Assembly (NCBI RefSeq): GCF_000156395.1
Contig: NZ_GG703817.1
Coordinates: 629,409 to 693,408 of the forward strand
DNA length: 64,000 nucleotides
From: Providencia rustigianii DSM 4541
GTDB taxonomy: Bacteria > Pseudomonadota > Gammaproteobacteria > Enterobacterales > Enterobacteriaceae
Reading direction: 5' to 3'
Shown: in pieces, positions 9,003 to 18,600 of the stretch
Layout: the number at the start of each line of letters is the position of its first letter
Numbering within the stretch: the stretch's first letter is position 1
The notes under the pieces: generated by a model
Database searches by the model: none
Told to the model about the DNA's origin: nothing
What the model saw: the letters and a program-made list of their open reading frames with translations, nothing else
Made by a program: the position numbers and the translations under genes

Positions 9003-10013
9003 ATGAAACAAACCAATAATACTATCCTCGGTGTTTCCAGTAATTTTCTCGATGTCTTAGAACGGGCATCTGAACTCGCGAAACTCAGCAAGCCTATTTT
9101 AGTGATTGGTGAACGAGGGACGGGTAAAGAGCTTATTGCGGATCGCTTGCACTACTTATCTCCCCGTTGGCAAGAACCTTTTATCTCCTTAAATTGCAGC
9201 GGGCTCAATGAAAATTTATTAGATTCTGAATTGTTTGGGCATGAAGCAGGCTCTTTTACAGGTGCACAAAAACGTCATCAGGGGCGTTTTGAGCGTGCAG
9301 ATAAAGGAACATTATTTCTTGATGAACTGGCCACAGCACCGATGTCTGTTCAAGAAAAATTGCTAAGAGTCATTGAGTATGGAGAGTTAGAACGAGTGGG
9401 AGGAAGCCAGTCCTTACGGGTTGACGTACGTTTAGTTTGTGCAACGAATGCTAATTTACCGGAGCTCGCTCGTGAAGGTCGCTTTCGTGCTGATTTGCTC
9501 GATAGACTCGCATTTGAGGTCATTCGTATGCCCCCATTGCGTGAACGAATATCAGATATTTTACTCTTAGCAGAACACTTTGCTATTGGTATGGTTGGTG
9601 AGCTTAAACGATCTTACTTCAGTGGATTTACCGAAAGAGCCCAACAAGAACTCATTCAATATCCTTGGCCAGGAAATATTCGTGAGCTTAAGAATGTCGT
9701 GGAGCGTTCCGTATATCGTCATGGGGATAGTGACGACCCTGTTGATGAGATTATCTTTAACCCTTTTGGTGAAAAACTGGCTGAACTGGGTGACACAATT
9801 ATTTCACCAGCAGTGATAGATTTGCCACACTCCTCGTCACCTACATTTCCATTTGATTTACGCCAATGGCAGTTGCAATCAGAAAAACATTATGTTGAAG
9901 ATGCGTTAAAACAATCTCACTTTAATCAACGTAAGGCTGCACAATCTTTATGCCTCAGCTATGACCAATTAAGAGGGCTGATTAAAAAACATCAAATTAG
10001 TATGGATAATTGA
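9003..10013 (+). CDS. pspF: PspF, sigma54 enhancer-binding activator of the psp operon
   Basis: AAA+ bacterial enhancer-binding protein without a receiver domain, inhibited by PspA and activating sigma54 at pspA. It has 336 residues from the ATG at 9003; a TTG at 8988 is a weaker alternative. Walker A is GERGTGKE (36-43). The sigma54-contacting loop reads GSFTGA (83-88) instead of the usual GAFTGA. Walker B is LFLDELAT, and the arginine-finger region is FRADLLDRL. The C-terminal Fis-type HTH is FNQRKAAQSLCLSYDQLRGL. It is divergent from pspA, as in E. coli. The RyhB-like RNA gene starts downstream on the opposite strand and converges on it. Confidence 0.96.
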   Translation: MKQTNNTILGVSSNFLDVLERASELAKLSKPILVIGERGTGKELIADRLHYLSPRWQEPFISLNCSGLNENLLDSELFGHEAGSFTGAQKRHQGRFERADKGTLFLDELATAPMSVQEKLLRVIEYGELERVGGSQSLRVDVRLVCATNANLPELAREGRFRADLLDRLAFEVIRMPPLRERISDILLLAEHFAIGMVGELKRSYFSGFTERAQQELIQYPWPGNIRELKNVVERSVYRHGDSDDPVDEIIFNPFGEKLAELGDTIISPAVIDLPHSSSPTFPFDLRQWQLQSEKHYVEDALKQSHFNQRKAAQSLCLSYDQLRGLIKKHQISMDN

Positions 10014-10060
10014 TACAGTCCTTGGTCACTGCCTTAGTGGCACAAAGATGTTATGAGGGC

Positions 10061-10162
10061 AAAAAAAAAGCCAGCACCCGAGCTGGCTATCTAAATAAAA
10101 CACTGGAAGCAATGTGAGCAATGTCATACCTTGTCTGCAAAAGCTTAACCACTTAGGAGACT
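10061..10162 (-). ncRNA. ryhB: RyhB-type iron-responsive small RNA
   Basis: Hfq-dependent regulatory RNA that down-regulates iron-using proteins when Fur repression is lifted. On the minus strand the core GACATTGCTCACATTGCTTC (10106-10125) matches what I recall as the E. coli RyhB pairing region. It is followed by CCAGT and an AT-rich stretch. A terminator hairpin AGCCAGC-TCGGGT-GCTGGCT (10069-10088) then ends in nine U, very like the RyhB terminator. A Fur-box promoter lies directly upstream. Ends are estimated: the 5' end comes from -10 spacing, and the 3' end is the U-tract. The ~102-nt length compares with 90 nt in E. coli. Its location between pspF and sapA differs from the yhhX/yhhY site in E. 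coli. Confidence 0.9.
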
Positions 10163-10168
10163 GAGTTA

Positions 10169-10198
10169 ATGATAATAGTTATTAGTATCATTTGTAAA
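10169..10198 (-). promoter_or_regulatory. ryhB promoter overlapped by a Fur box
   Basis: On the minus strand a -35 TTTACA (10198-10193) and a -10 TATCAT (10174-10169) are separated by 18 nt. Between and over them, the plus-strand GATAATAGTTATTAGTATC (10171-10189) matches 14 of 19 positions of the Fur consensus GATAATGATAATCATTATC and sits in a longer palindrome (10168-10192). This placement would let Fe-Fur block RNA polymerase. Confidence 0.8.
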
Positions 10199-10409
10199 GT
10201 GTTTTAATGCGATTATTTCTCATTAAGCTGGAAATATTTATAATCATAGTAATTACAGTAAGTTAATTTGTTGTTGATTCTTATTTGTATTTAATTGCGC
10301 TCTATTTTTATGCTCTTCAAGCATAAAATATACCCCTGAATTTTGCTTATACCCTGTTACCCTATTTTTACGCTACAATAAGGCAATTCCGGTCAACAAT
10401 ATTAGCTCT

Positions 10410-12095
10410 ATGCGCCTATTAATCCTTTGGTTTTTACTTACTGTTTCTCTTTCAGCTACGACGGAAGAAACAGACATAAGCTATAAAGACACCATTGCCA
10501 ATGATGTCCCAGCCGATATTCGCCAAAAAGGCTTTATCTACTGTGTGAATGGTATTGTCACCACATTCAACCCGCAACTAGCGAGTAGTGGCTTGATCAT
10601 TGATCCTTTAGGCGCACAACTGTATGACCGTTTACTTGATGTAGACCCTTTCACTTATCGTTTAATCCCCGAACTGGCCGCTCGCTGGGAAGTCTTAGAT
10701 AACGGAGCTACTTATCGGTTATATCTAAGAAAAGATGTTCAATTTCAAACTACACCGTGGTTTACCCCTACCCGAAATATGAATGCGGATGACGTCGTGT
10801 TTAGCTTTTCCCGCATGTTCGAAACCAGTAACCCTTACCACTATATTAATGGTGGGCGCTACCCGTATTTTGATAGCTTGCAGTTCGCCAGCAGTGTTGA
10901 AAGTATCAAAAAACTGAATAACTATACCGTTGAATTTCGGTTAAAATCTCCTGATGCTTCTTTTTTATGGCATTTAGCCACCCACTATGCCCCTATCCTT
11001 TCTGCTGAATATGCAGATAATCTTTCTGCTGAGAATCACCAAGAAATGATTGACTGGCGACCTGTTGGTACTGGTCCTTTTTACTTTGATGATTATCAAT
11101 CTGGCCAGTTTGTACGATTACTGCGTAATAAACAGTATTGGAGAGGCGAACCTCGTATGGAAGAGGTGGTCGTTGATATGGGTGCTGGAGGTACCGGGCG
11201 TATTTCGAAATTGCTAACTGGAGAGTGTGACGTACTAGCCTATCCCGCCGCTAGCCAACTTAAAGTGCTACGTGATGACCCACGCTTGCGGATTTCCATG
11301 CGCTCCGGAATGAATATTGCTTATTTAGCATTCAATACCAGCAAACCTCCACTTGACCAACTTAAAGTTCGTCAAGCTATCTCTTATGCAATAAATAATG
11401 AGCGTTTGATGCAATCCATTTACTATGGGACAGCGGAAACGGCTTCGTCCATTTTACCTCGAGCATCTTGGGCTTTTGATAACCAAACGAAAGTAACGGA
11501 CTATAATCCGGAACTATCCAAAAAAATGCTGCAAGAAATGGGCTTAGAAAAACTTCAACTGGATTTATGGGTTCCTGTTGCCTCACAGTCTTATAACCCC
11601 AGCCCATTGAAAATGGCTGAGCTAATTCAAGCAGATTTAGCACAAGTGGGTATCGTGATGAATATCCGATCCGTTGAAGGTCGTTTCCAAGAAAATCAGT
11701 TAATGGATCGCTCTCATGATATGACACTGGCTGGCTGGACAACTGACAGTAACGATCCAGACAGTTTTTTCCGTCCATTATTAAGCTGTGCAGCGATCAG
11801 CTCACAAACCAACTTAAGTCACTGGTGTAATCCACTATTCGATGAGGTCTTGCATAAAGCACTCCTAACTCAGCAACTCTCAGATCGCATTGATTATTAC
11901 CATCAGGCACAGCAAATACTGGGGCAAGACTTACCTATTTTACCCCTCGCCTATTCTTTACGCTTACAAGCTTATCGTTATGATATGAAGGGATTAGTCA
12001 TCAGTGCCTTTGGGAATACATCCTTTGCTGGCGTATACCGTGAAATGCAAGAATCGGCTAAACTGCCTCCTAAGAAACAGGAGCAGCAACCATGA
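10410..12095 (+). CDS. sapA: SapA, periplasmic substrate-binding protein of the Sap ABC transporter
   Basis: Peptide-type solute-binding protein (SBP_bac_5) implicated in resistance to antimicrobial peptides and in putrescine export in some species. It has 561 residues. An N-terminal hydrophobic signal ([16 protein letters not shown]) precedes conserved SapA blocks: [93 protein letters not shown]. It is the first gene of sapABCDF, and its stop overlaps the sapB start by 4 nt. The sap promoter should lie in 10200-10409, beyond the divergent ryhB promoter. Confidence 0.96.
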   Translation: MRLLILWFLLTVSLSATTEETDISYKDTIANDVPADIRQKGFIYCVNGIVTTFNPQLASSGLIIDPLGAQLYDRLLDVDPFTYRLIPELAARWEVLDNGATYRLYLRKDVQFQTTPWFTPTRNMNADDVVFSFSRMFETSNPYHYINGGRYPYFDSLQFASSVESIKKLNNYTVEFRLKSPDASFLWHLATHYAPILSAEYADNLSAENHQEMIDWRPVGTGPFYFDDYQSGQFVRLLRNKQYWRGEPRMEEVVVDMGAGGTGRISKLLTGECDVLAYPAASQLKVLRDDPRLRISMRSGMNIAYLAFNTSKPPLDQLKVRQAISYAINNERLMQSIYYGTAETASSILPRASWAFDNQTKVTDYNPELSKKMLQEMGLEKLQLDLWVPVASQSYNPSPLKMAELIQADLAQVGIVMNIRSVEGRFQENQLMDRSHDMTLAGWTTDSNDPDSFFRPLLSCAAISSQTNLSHWCNPLFDEVLHKALLTQQLSDRIDYYHQAQQILGQDLPILPLAYSLRLQAYRYDMKGLVISAFGNTSFAGVYREMQESAKLPPKKQEQQP

Positions 12096-13057
12096 TTATT
12101 TATTCGCTAAGGCGCATACTGTTACTATTAGTCACCGTTTTCTTTTTGTCCTTGGTCAGCTTCAGCTTAAGCTACTTCACGCCTAACGCCCCATTAAGTG
12201 GTGCATCACTTATCGATGCCTACATTTTTTATTTTGATGGGCTGTTGCGTTTCGATTTTGGGGTTTCTAGTATTAATGGCGAGCCCATTACAGAGCAGCT
12301 TAAAGACACTTTTCCCGCCACTATGGAGCTATGCATTTTAGCATTTATGTTTGCTCTATTTATTGGTATTCCGTTGGGGATGATTGCCTCATTTTGGCGC
12401 AATAAACCAGTTGATATAGCTATCAGTACCTTTGCTTTACTGGGTTTTTCAGTCCCTGTTTTCGTTCTAGCGTTAGTGCTTACCCTATTTTTCTCACTAC
12501 ATTTAGGCTGGCTACCTGTTTCTGGACGTATCGACCTACTCTACAACTTAAAATCTGTTACTGGTTTTGCTTTAATTGATGCTTGGCTTTCTGACTCACC
12601 ATATCGTAAAGATATGATGATAAACGTGTTAGAACACATGATTTTACCTGTTTTAACCCTCGCCCTTGCACCTACCACTGAAGTGATCCGATTAGTACGT
12701 ATTAGCACTGATGAAGTCGCTAGCAGTAACTATGTAAAAGCCGCAGCAACACGAGGGCTTTCACGGTTTAAAATCATTCGTCGGCATATTTTCCATAACG
12801 CGATCCCACCCATTATCCCAAAGTTAGGCTTACAATTTTCCACCATGTTAACTTTAACCATGGTGACAGAATTAGTCTTTAATTGGCCGGGATTAGGTCG
12901 TTGGTTAGTTACTGCTATCCGTCAGGGAGATTACTCCGCAATTTCTGCGGGGGTCATGTTGATTGGAGCCTTAGTGATCACCGTCAACGTGCTGTCTGAT
13001 ATTTTAGGTGCCATGATGGATCCGTTAAAACATAAGGATTGGTATGTCCTCAGATAA
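12092..13057 (+). CDS. sapB: SapB, inner-membrane permease of the Sap transporter
   Basis: Binding-protein-dependent transport permease of the DppB/OppB class, 321 residues. An N-terminal membrane helix ([20 protein letters not shown]) is followed by five further membrane helices. The EAA-type loop near the C-terminus reads [34 protein letters not shown] split across the conserved EAA---G region. The [11 protein letters not shown] segment is typical of this family. Translation is coupled to sapA (4-nt overlap) and to sapC (14-nt overlap). Confidence 0.95.
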   Translation: MIIYSLRRILLLLVTVFFLSLVSFSLSYFTPNAPLSGASLIDAYIFYFDGLLRFDFGVSSINGEPITEQLKDTFPATMELCILAFMFALFIGIPLGMIASFWRNKPVDIAISTFALLGFSVPVFVLALVLTLFFSLHLGWLPVSGRIDLLYNLKSVTGFALIDAWLSDSPYRKDMMINVLEHMILPVLTLALAPTTEVIRLVRISTDEVASSNYVKAAATRGLSRFKIIRRHIFHNAIPPIIPKLGLQFSTMLTLTMVTELVFNWPGLGRWLVTAIRQGDYSAISAGVMLIGALVITVNVLSDILGAMMDPLKHKDWYVLR

Positions 13058-13934
13058 TTTTTATCGTGAACAAAAAATGCCATCTCCTACGCGGGTGGTA
13101 TGGAATATTTTTTCTTCTGATGTTTTGGCGATGATCGGTTTTTTTGGAGTGTTGCTACTCGTTATCCTATGCTTCATAGGCCCTTATTTGGCACCCTATG
13201 CTCTCGACCAGCAATTTTTAGGCTACCAAGTTACACCTCCATCATGGTCACATTATGGTGAGGTTGCCTTTTTCTTTGGAACTGATGACCTCGGGCGAGA
13301 TATCCTTAGTCGACTATTAATCGGAACAAAATCAACGTTTGGCTCCGCCTTGCTCATTACTTTTATTGCCACAATAATTGGATTAATTTTAGGTTGTCTG
13401 GCGGGAATGACCCGAGGTCTGAAGTCAGCGATATTTAACCATGTTCTCGATACGCTGTTATCAATTCCATCCCTTTTACTTGCTATTATCGTAGTCGCAT
13501 TTATGGGTGCTAGCCTCACCAACGCCATGCTTGCTATTTGTCTCGCCCTAATCCCCAGAATGGTGAGGACAATTTATGTGGCCGTTCACGATGAGCTAGA
13601 TAAAGAATATATTGTTGCAGCTCGCTTGGATGGCGCATCGAATATTTTTATTTTGTGGTACACGGTACTACCCAACATTACCCCTATTTTAGTCACTGAA
13701 TTAACTCGTGCATTATCCATTGCTATCTTGGATATCGCCGCTCTCGGTTTTCTGGATTTAGGTGCTCAGTTGCCGTCCTCTGAATGGGGAGCCATGCTAG
13801 GTGATACTTTAGAATTAATTTATGTCGCGCCATGGACCGTGATTTTACCCGGAGTGGCTATTATGAGCAGTGTATTGTTCGTCAACCTTTTAGGTGATGG
13901 ATTACATCGAGCTATCAATGCGGGAGTTGAATAA
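13044..13934 (+). CDS. sapC: SapC, inner-membrane permease of the Sap transporter
   Basis: Second permease of the DppC/OppC class, 296 residues. It carries an N-terminal membrane helix ([19 protein letters not shown]), the family motif [16 protein letters not shown] and the EAA loop ([17 protein letters not shown]). It ends in the SapC-typical AINAGVE. It overlaps sapB by 14 nt and sapD by one base (TAATG), so the operon is tightly coupled. It is expected to heterodimerise with SapB. Confidence 0.95.
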   Translation: MSSDNFYREQKMPSPTRVVWNIFSSDVLAMIGFFGVLLLVILCFIGPYLAPYALDQQFLGYQVTPPSWSHYGEVAFFFGTDDLGRDILSRLLIGTKSTFGSALLITFIATIIGLILGCLAGMTRGLKSAIFNHVLDTLLSIPSLLLAIIVVAFMGASLTNAMLAICLALIPRMVRTIYVAVHDELDKEYIVAARLDGASNIFILWYTVLPNITPILVTELTRALSIAILDIAALGFLDLGAQLPSSEWGAMLGDTLELIYVAPWTVILPGVAIMSSVLFVNLLGDGLHRAINAGVE

Positions 13935-14929
13935 TGCCACTGTTAGACATCCGCAATTTAACGATTGAATTTATGACAGCAAACGGTCCTGTAAAAGCCG
14001 TTGACCGTGTTTCTATGACGCTATCTGAAGGGGAAGTCCGTGGTTTAGTGGGCGAATCAGGCTCAGGTAAGAGCCTTATAGCAAAAGCAATCTGTGGGAT
14101 CACAAAAGACAACATCCGCGTCACCGCAGATCGTTTTCGTTTTCAAGATATTGACCTACTAAAGTTAAGTCCACGTAGGCGACGCCGCTTAATAGGTCAC
14201 AATATTTCAATGATTTTCCAAGAACCACAATCGTGCCTAGACCCTGCGGCTGATATAGGAAAACAACTCATTCAGTCCATTCCTGGCTGGACTTATAAAG
14301 GTCGTTGGTGGCAGCGATTCAATTGGCGAAAGCGTCGTGCCATAGAACTGCTGCACCGTGTTGGTATTAAAGATCATAAAGATATTATGCGTAGTTATCC
14401 TTATGAGCTCACTGATGGCGAATGCCAGAAAGTTATGATCGCTATCGCTATTGCCAATCAACCGCGCCTATTGATTGCCGATGAGCCAACCAATGCGATG
14501 GAGTCCACCACTCAAGCTCAAATTTTTCGTTTATTGGATAAACTCAATCAAAACAATAAAATGAGTATTTTGCTGATTAGCCATGATATGGAAATGATGT
14601 CCAAATTAGTTGACCGAATTAATGTACTGTACTGCGGGCAAACCGTAGAAAGTGCAACACCGGAAGATATATTACAACGTCCTCGACATCCTTATACACA
14701 AGCTTTAATCCGAGCAATACCTGATTTTGAAAGTCCTATCCCTCATAAAGGTCGCCTGAATACCCTTCCTGGTGCTATTCCATCACTAGAACATTTACCG
14801 ATTGGTTGTCGCTTAGGCCCACGTTGCCCTTATGCACAACGTACCTGTATTGATGCGCCACCATTACGCAGTATTAAAGGACACTTAGTGGCTTGCCATT
14901 ATCCTCTCAATACGGAGGAACTGCCTTGA
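13934..14929 (+). CDS. sapD: SapD, ATPase subunit of the Sap transporter
   Basis: ABC ATPase of the peptide-transporter class, 331 residues. In E. coli SapD also supports TrkG/TrkH potassium uptake. Walker A is GESGSGKS, the Q-loop lies in MIFQEPQ, Walker B is LLIADEP, and the switch His is in LLISHDME. The ABC signature is degenerate (LTDGEC rather than LSGGQ), as it is in E. coli SapD. An oligopeptide-transporter C-terminal domain with [14 protein letters not shown] follows; such cysteines can bind an Fe-S cluster in related ATPases. The stop overlaps the sapF start as TGATG. Confidence 0.95.
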   Translation: MPLLDIRNLTIEFMTANGPVKAVDRVSMTLSEGEVRGLVGESGSGKSLIAKAICGITKDNIRVTADRFRFQDIDLLKLSPRRRRRLIGHNISMIFQEPQSCLDPAADIGKQLIQSIPGWTYKGRWWQRFNWRKRRAIELLHRVGIKDHKDIMRSYPYELTDGECQKVMIAIAIANQPRLLIADEPTNAMESTTQAQIFRLLDKLNQNNKMSILLISHDMEMMSKLVDRINVLYCGQTVESATPEDILQRPRHPYTQALIRAIPDFESPIPHKGRLNTLPGAIPSLEHLPIGCRLGPRCPYAQRTCIDAPPLRSIKGHLVACHYPLNTEELP

Positions 14930-15732
14930 TGGAAACGTTACTTGAGGTTCGTAACCTAATGAAAACATTTCGTTTTCGTGAAGGATTATTCCACCGCCAT
15001 GAATTACAAGCGGTTAAACCTGTTAGCTTTAATCTACAAGCAGGACAGACGTTAGCAATTATTGGCGCAAATGGCTCAGGAAAATCGACTCTTGCACGCA
15101 TGTTATCCGGTGTCACAGAGCCATCTGGCGGCGAAATTTTAATTCGTGGCCAACGGCTGAGTTTTGGTGACTATGGCTATCGTAGCCAACGGATTCGAAT
15201 GATTTTTCAGGATCCAAGCACCTCACTAAATCCCCGTCAGCGAGTAGGACAAACCCTTGAACTGCCATTAAAATTGAATACTAATTTGACAGGGATTGAG
15301 CGAGAGCGGCGGATCATACAGACATTACGTCAAGTGGGATTACTCGCCGATCATGCTGAATACTACCCTCATATGCTGGCTTCAGGTCAGAAACAACGTG
15401 TTGCACTTGCTCGAGCGTTAATCTTACAGCCAGAAATTATCATCGCTGATGAAGCCTTAGCTTCCTTAGATATGTCAATGCGCTCCCAAATTATTAACCT
15501 CATGCTCGACTTACAAGCAAAGCAAGATATTGCTTATATTTATGTCACTCAGCACTTAGGCATGATGAAACATATTAGCGATAAAGTCTTAGTCATGGAT
15601 AAGGGTGAAGTGGTTGAGCGAGGGAATACAGCAGAAGTGCTGGCGGCACCATTACATGATGTCACTCGCCGCCTTATTGAAAGCCACTTTGGGGAGCCTT
15701 TATCTATTGATGCATGGCGGCAAGATTTATAA
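14929..15732 (+). CDS. sapF: SapF, ATPase subunit of the Sap transporter
   Basis: Second ABC ATPase, 267 residues (268 in E. coli). Walker A is GANGSGKST, the Q-loop is MIFQDPSTSLNP, the signature is LASGQKQR (family-typical deviation), and Walker B is IIIADEALASLD. The ATG at 14929 has GGAGG 12 nt upstream and overlaps the sapD stop. An earlier in-frame ATG at 14893 lies inside sapD and lacks support. It is the last gene of the operon, followed by a hairpin at 15756-15778 facing the convergent DUF817 gene. Confidence 0.95.
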   Translation: METLLEVRNLMKTFRFREGLFHRHELQAVKPVSFNLQAGQTLAIIGANGSGKSTLARMLSGVTEPSGGEILIRGQRLSFGDYGYRSQRIRMIFQDPSTSLNPRQRVGQTLELPLKLNTNLTGIERERRIIQTLRQVGLLADHAEYYPHMLASGQKQRVALARALILQPEIIIADEALASLDMSMRSQIINLMLDLQAKQDIAYIYVTQHLGMMKHISDKVLVMDKGEVVERGNTAEVLAAPLHDVTRRLIESHFGEPLSIDAWRQDL

Positions 15733-15755
15733 TTTTTTTGCTAACTCACCGTAGA

Positions 15756-15778
15756 GGTTTAGGCATACCACCTAAACC
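15756..15778. terminator. Hairpin between convergent sapF and the DUF817 gene
   Basis: GGTTTAGG (15756-15763) pairs with CCTAAACC (15771-15778) around a 7-nt loop in the 52-bp gap between two converging genes. U-tracts on either side are weak, so its role as a terminator is inferred from position. Confidence 0.45.
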
Positions 15779-15784
15779 GTCTAT

Positions 15785-16597
15785 TTATCGAGCAATAGAT
15801 ACGCAACTTTTGATATGTTTTAAATGGACGACTATCGTAAAAGTCACAATCACTAACAGTGACCAAGCACCCCACTTTCCAGCGTGCACCATTGACCAAG
15901 CACCAATTTGATTGGGATATTGCCATACCCCAAAAAAAGTCCCAAAATTTTCTGCGAGCCAAATAAAAAATCCAATTAACATAAATGCGCACAATAATGG
16001 CATTTTTCGCTCTTTATCTAATGGGGTATAAAACACCACAGTACGGGCATATAACCCCAAAATAAATGCCGTTAAATACCATCGATAATCATCAATATAA
16101 TGGTGGCTAAAGAAGTTTACATAGATGGCTAATGCCACTAATGTCGCCATCCAATAAGGTGGATAATGCTCGATTCGTACTTTAAAAAAACGCCATGACT
16201 GAATGATATAGCTCCCAACAGCGGCATACATAAATCCGGTAAACAGGGGAACACCCCATAATTTAGTGTATGCCTCATCAGGATATTGCCATGAACCAAT
16301 GGTGGCCGATGTTTTAAATAGTTCCATCATAAAACCGACCAGATGGAATATACAAATGGCCTTGAGCTCATCCCACGTTTCCAATTTACTCCAGACCAAT
16401 AAAGCCTGAAATGATACTGCAAATATTAGCAATACATCATAACGTGGGATACCTACAATACCCTTAGCAGGGACGAGAAATAAGGCTAAGAAAAAGAACC
16501 CTGCAAACAAGCATGAACGTGCATTAATAATACCAAAAAACCAAAACTCCAAAATAAAACGTTTTATCCCAGTGCTATTGCTCGGCTTATGTGCCAT
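15785..16597 (-). CDS. DUF817 family multi-pass membrane protein
   Basis: Integral membrane protein resembling the DUF817/YoaT family; function unknown. Eight or so hydrophobic helices are visible, with conserved-looking polar/aromatic patches such as FKTSATIGSWQYPD, GVPLFTGFMYAAVGSY, NFFSHHYIDDYRWYL and NFGTFFGVWQYP. The repeated WxYP elements (GSWQYP, GVWQYP) suggest an internal duplication. Two starts are plausible: 16597 (MAHKPSN, used here, giving 270 residues) and 16651 (18 residues longer). Neither has a strong ribosome-binding site. It lies downstream of, and convergent with, the sap operon, so it is probably independent of it. Confidence 0.82.
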   Translation of the reverse strand: MAHKPSNSTGIKRFILEFWFFGIINARSCLFAGFFFLALFLVPAKGIVGIPRYDVLLIFAVSFQALLVWSKLETWDELKAICIFHLVGFMMELFKTSATIGSWQYPDEAYTKLWGVPLFTGFMYAAVGSYIIQSWRFFKVRIEHYPPYWMATLVALAIYVNFFSHHYIDDYRWYLTAFILGLYARTVVFYTPLDKERKMPLLCAFMLIGFFIWLAENFGTFFGVWQYPNQIGAWSMVHAGKWGAWSLLVIVTFTIVVHLKHIKSCVSIAR

Positions 16598-16942
16598 TAG
16601 GATCTCATCAAGTTTTCCTAATAAATTTATTTTTTGGCAGAGAATGCTCATTCTAGTCGCTCAGTTTTGGGATCGAAAGTTTTGAGCTTATTAGCTCAAT
16701 ATAAGTCGCAAATTCTAGCAAATTAAAACGATAAACCAATCGGGTAACAATCTTATTTTCAGGCTCTTTATATTCATATAGATAAAAATTCTTTTTTCTA
16801 CACTTTCTTCGTTAGTTTTATGAATTTTAAAATGATTTTAGATATTGAGATCAATGCCGCATCCTTTAGCAATTCAAATTTTGAATCTGGTGTATACTTA
16901 ATTAAACAGTAAATAATCACTCTATGACTTAGGAGTTTTATG
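16598..16942. other. Divergent promoter region between the DUF817 gene and gst
   Basis: No gene was seen beyond the alternative 18-codon extension of the DUF817 gene. The region is AT-rich. The AGGAG at about 16931-16935 is the gst ribosome-binding site. Confidence 0.4.
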
Positions 16943-17557
16943 ATGAAATTGTATTACGCTCCCGGTGCTTGCTCCCTTTCTCCACATATTATTTTGCGTG
17001 AAACTGGATTAGATTTCAGTATTGTCCGCGTTAACATTAAAGAGAAAACTACCGAGACTGGTGAAAACTTCTTAGCAATAAACCCTAAAGGTCAGGTACC
17101 AACGCTTGTTTTAGACGATGGAGAGCAATTAACCGAAGGTGCTGTGATCGTGCAATATATCGCAGATCAAAATCCAAACAGAAACCTTATTGCACTCCCT
17201 GGCTCTATGAAGCGTTATCACCAGTTAGAAGCCCTCAACTTTATTTCAACCGAATTGCATAAGAACTTCACACCGTTATTTGCACCGGGTACACCAGAAG
17301 AGTACAAAGAAACCGTTCGTGCAATGTTACTTAAAAAATTCCAATACGTTGATAGTATTCTAAAAAATCAACCTTACTTTGTGAATAAAAGTGATTTTTG
17401 TGTAGCGGATGCCTACTTATTTACTGTCACAAATTGGGCTAATTTTGTTGGTCTGGATTTAAGTTCATTAACTCACCTGAAAGACTATTGTGAGAAAATT
17501 GCTAAGCGCCCGAAAGTACAAGAAGCGTTAGCCGCTGAAGGGTTATTGAAGAATTAA
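16943..17557 (+). CDS. gstA: Glutathione S-transferase, beta class (Cys10 type)
   Basis: Cytosolic glutathione transferase that conjugates or reduces xenobiotics with glutathione. It has 204 residues with an N-terminal thioredoxin fold (to ~80) and a C-terminal helical domain. The catalytic cysteine is C10 in MKLYYAPGACSLSPH, as in Proteus mirabilis GST B1-1. NPKGQVPTL supplies the cis-Pro, and DDGEQLTEGAVIVQYI the glutathione-binding SxxI region. ELHKNFTPLF and ADAYLFTV are beta-class signatures. Tandem ATGs occur at 16940 and 16943; the second is better spaced from AGGAG. It ends in a clear terminator. Confidence 0.93.
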   Translation: MKLYYAPGACSLSPHIILRETGLDFSIVRVNIKEKTTETGENFLAINPKGQVPTLVLDDGEQLTEGAVIVQYIADQNPNRNLIALPGSMKRYHQLEALNFISTELHKNFTPLFAPGTPEEYKETVRAMLLKKFQYVDSILKNQPYFVNKSDFCVADAYLFTVTNWANFVGLDLSSLTHLKDYCEKIAKRPKVQEALAAEGLLKN

Positions 17558-17575
17558 TCAAATTGAGTTAATTGA

Positions 17576-17610
17576 AAAACAGCGCGCATTTATCAGGCGC
17601 TGTTTTCTTT
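17576..17610 (+). terminator. Terminator of gst
   Basis: AAAACAGCGC (17576-17585) pairs with GCGCTGTTTT (17597-17606), followed by CTTT. The A/T flanks also allow it to act for the convergent pdxY transcript. Confidence 0.75.
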
Positions 17611-17624
17611 AGAAAGGGCGTAAA

Positions 17625-18488
17625 TTAATCTAGCTGAGTTGTACAGAACTTATGTTCTGGATTAACCATTTTATCTTGTGCGGCCACTAACTGTAATTCA
17701 TACTCACCCATCTCTTTGGTTTTCAGCATTACCTCATACACTGCAGCTGCCACATGCTCTAGACCTTTATCTAGCGGCTCACCTTTCAAGATATTAACTA
17801 ACATCAGGCCACTGGTTAAATCACCGACGCCAACAGGTTGTTTTTCGCCAAAATCCACCAGCGGACGACTGACATGCCAACTGTGTTTTGCCGTCACTAA
17901 AATCATTTCGAAACGATCTGCTCGGTAGCCAGCACGGCTTAAATGTTTTACTAATACAGTCTTTGGACCTTGATGGCAAAGTTTACGTGCAGCTTGTACC
18001 GCTTGCTCAACAGTCGTAATTTTTTCACCGGATAACGTCTCTAATTCTAATAAATTCGGTGCAATAACATCACTCGCAGCAAGCGCTTGTTGGCATAAAA
18101 ACTCCGCAACTCCGGGCGCAACGATACATCCTTTTTCAGGATGTCCCATCACAGGGTCGCAAAAATAAATTGCTTTGGGGTTTGCAGACTTAACACTCTG
18201 CACAATGGATAGAATATCCTTTCCCTGCTCCGCTGAGCCAATGTAACCGCTTAAAACAGCATCACAAATTTCTAATTTATGGATTTTGGCTAGACCCGCT
18301 ACAATATCGGTAAGATGTTGAGCAGGAAAGACGGTTCCAGTCCATTGAGGATATTGTGTATGGTTAGAGAACTGCACTGTATTAAGTGGCCACACATCTA
18401 CGCCCATCCGGCACATAGGAAATGCGGCGGCACTGTTTCCTGCATGGCCGAAAACAACATGGGATTGTATTGATAATACGCTTTTCAT
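17625..18488 (-). CDS. pdxY: Pyridoxal kinase PdxY
   Basis: Ribokinase-superfamily kinase that phosphorylates pyridoxal in the B6 salvage pathway. It has 287 residues, the same as E. coli. The N-terminus [21 protein letters not shown] is diagnostic. FCDPVMGH and the anion-hole motif [11 protein letters not shown] with catalytic Asp are present. It lies 112 nt downstream of tyrS on the same strand, in the conserved anmK-pdxH-tyrS-pdxY order. Confidence 0.96.
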   Translation of the reverse strand: MKSVLSIQSHVVFGHAGNSAAAFPMCRMGVDVWPLNTVQFSNHTQYPQWTGTVFPAQHLTDIVAGLAKIHKLEICDAVLSGYIGSAEQGKDILSIVQSVKSANPKAIYFCDPVMGHPEKGCIVAPGVAEFLCQQALAASDVIAPNLLELETLSGEKITTVEQAVQAARKLCHQGPKTVLVKHLSRAGYRADRFEMILVTAKHSWHVSRPLVDFGEKQPVGVGDLTSGLMLVNILKGEPLDKGLEHVAAAVYEVMLKTKEMGEYELQLVAAQDKMVNPEHKFCTTQLD

Positions 18489-18600
18489 TGGAAACCCAGA
18501 GAATTGTTATGTCGAATGAAGAGAAATCAGTGATTAGCCATTTGTTATTATAAATAGCCCAGAATATTTCTGGGCTTGATATGACAAAGGTTAGTCAGAG

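Noticed and set aside
10061..10088. Terminator for pspF
   Set aside because: The U-tract is on the minus strand, and upstream minus-strand sequence is RyhB-like, so it belongs to that RNA rather than to pspF.
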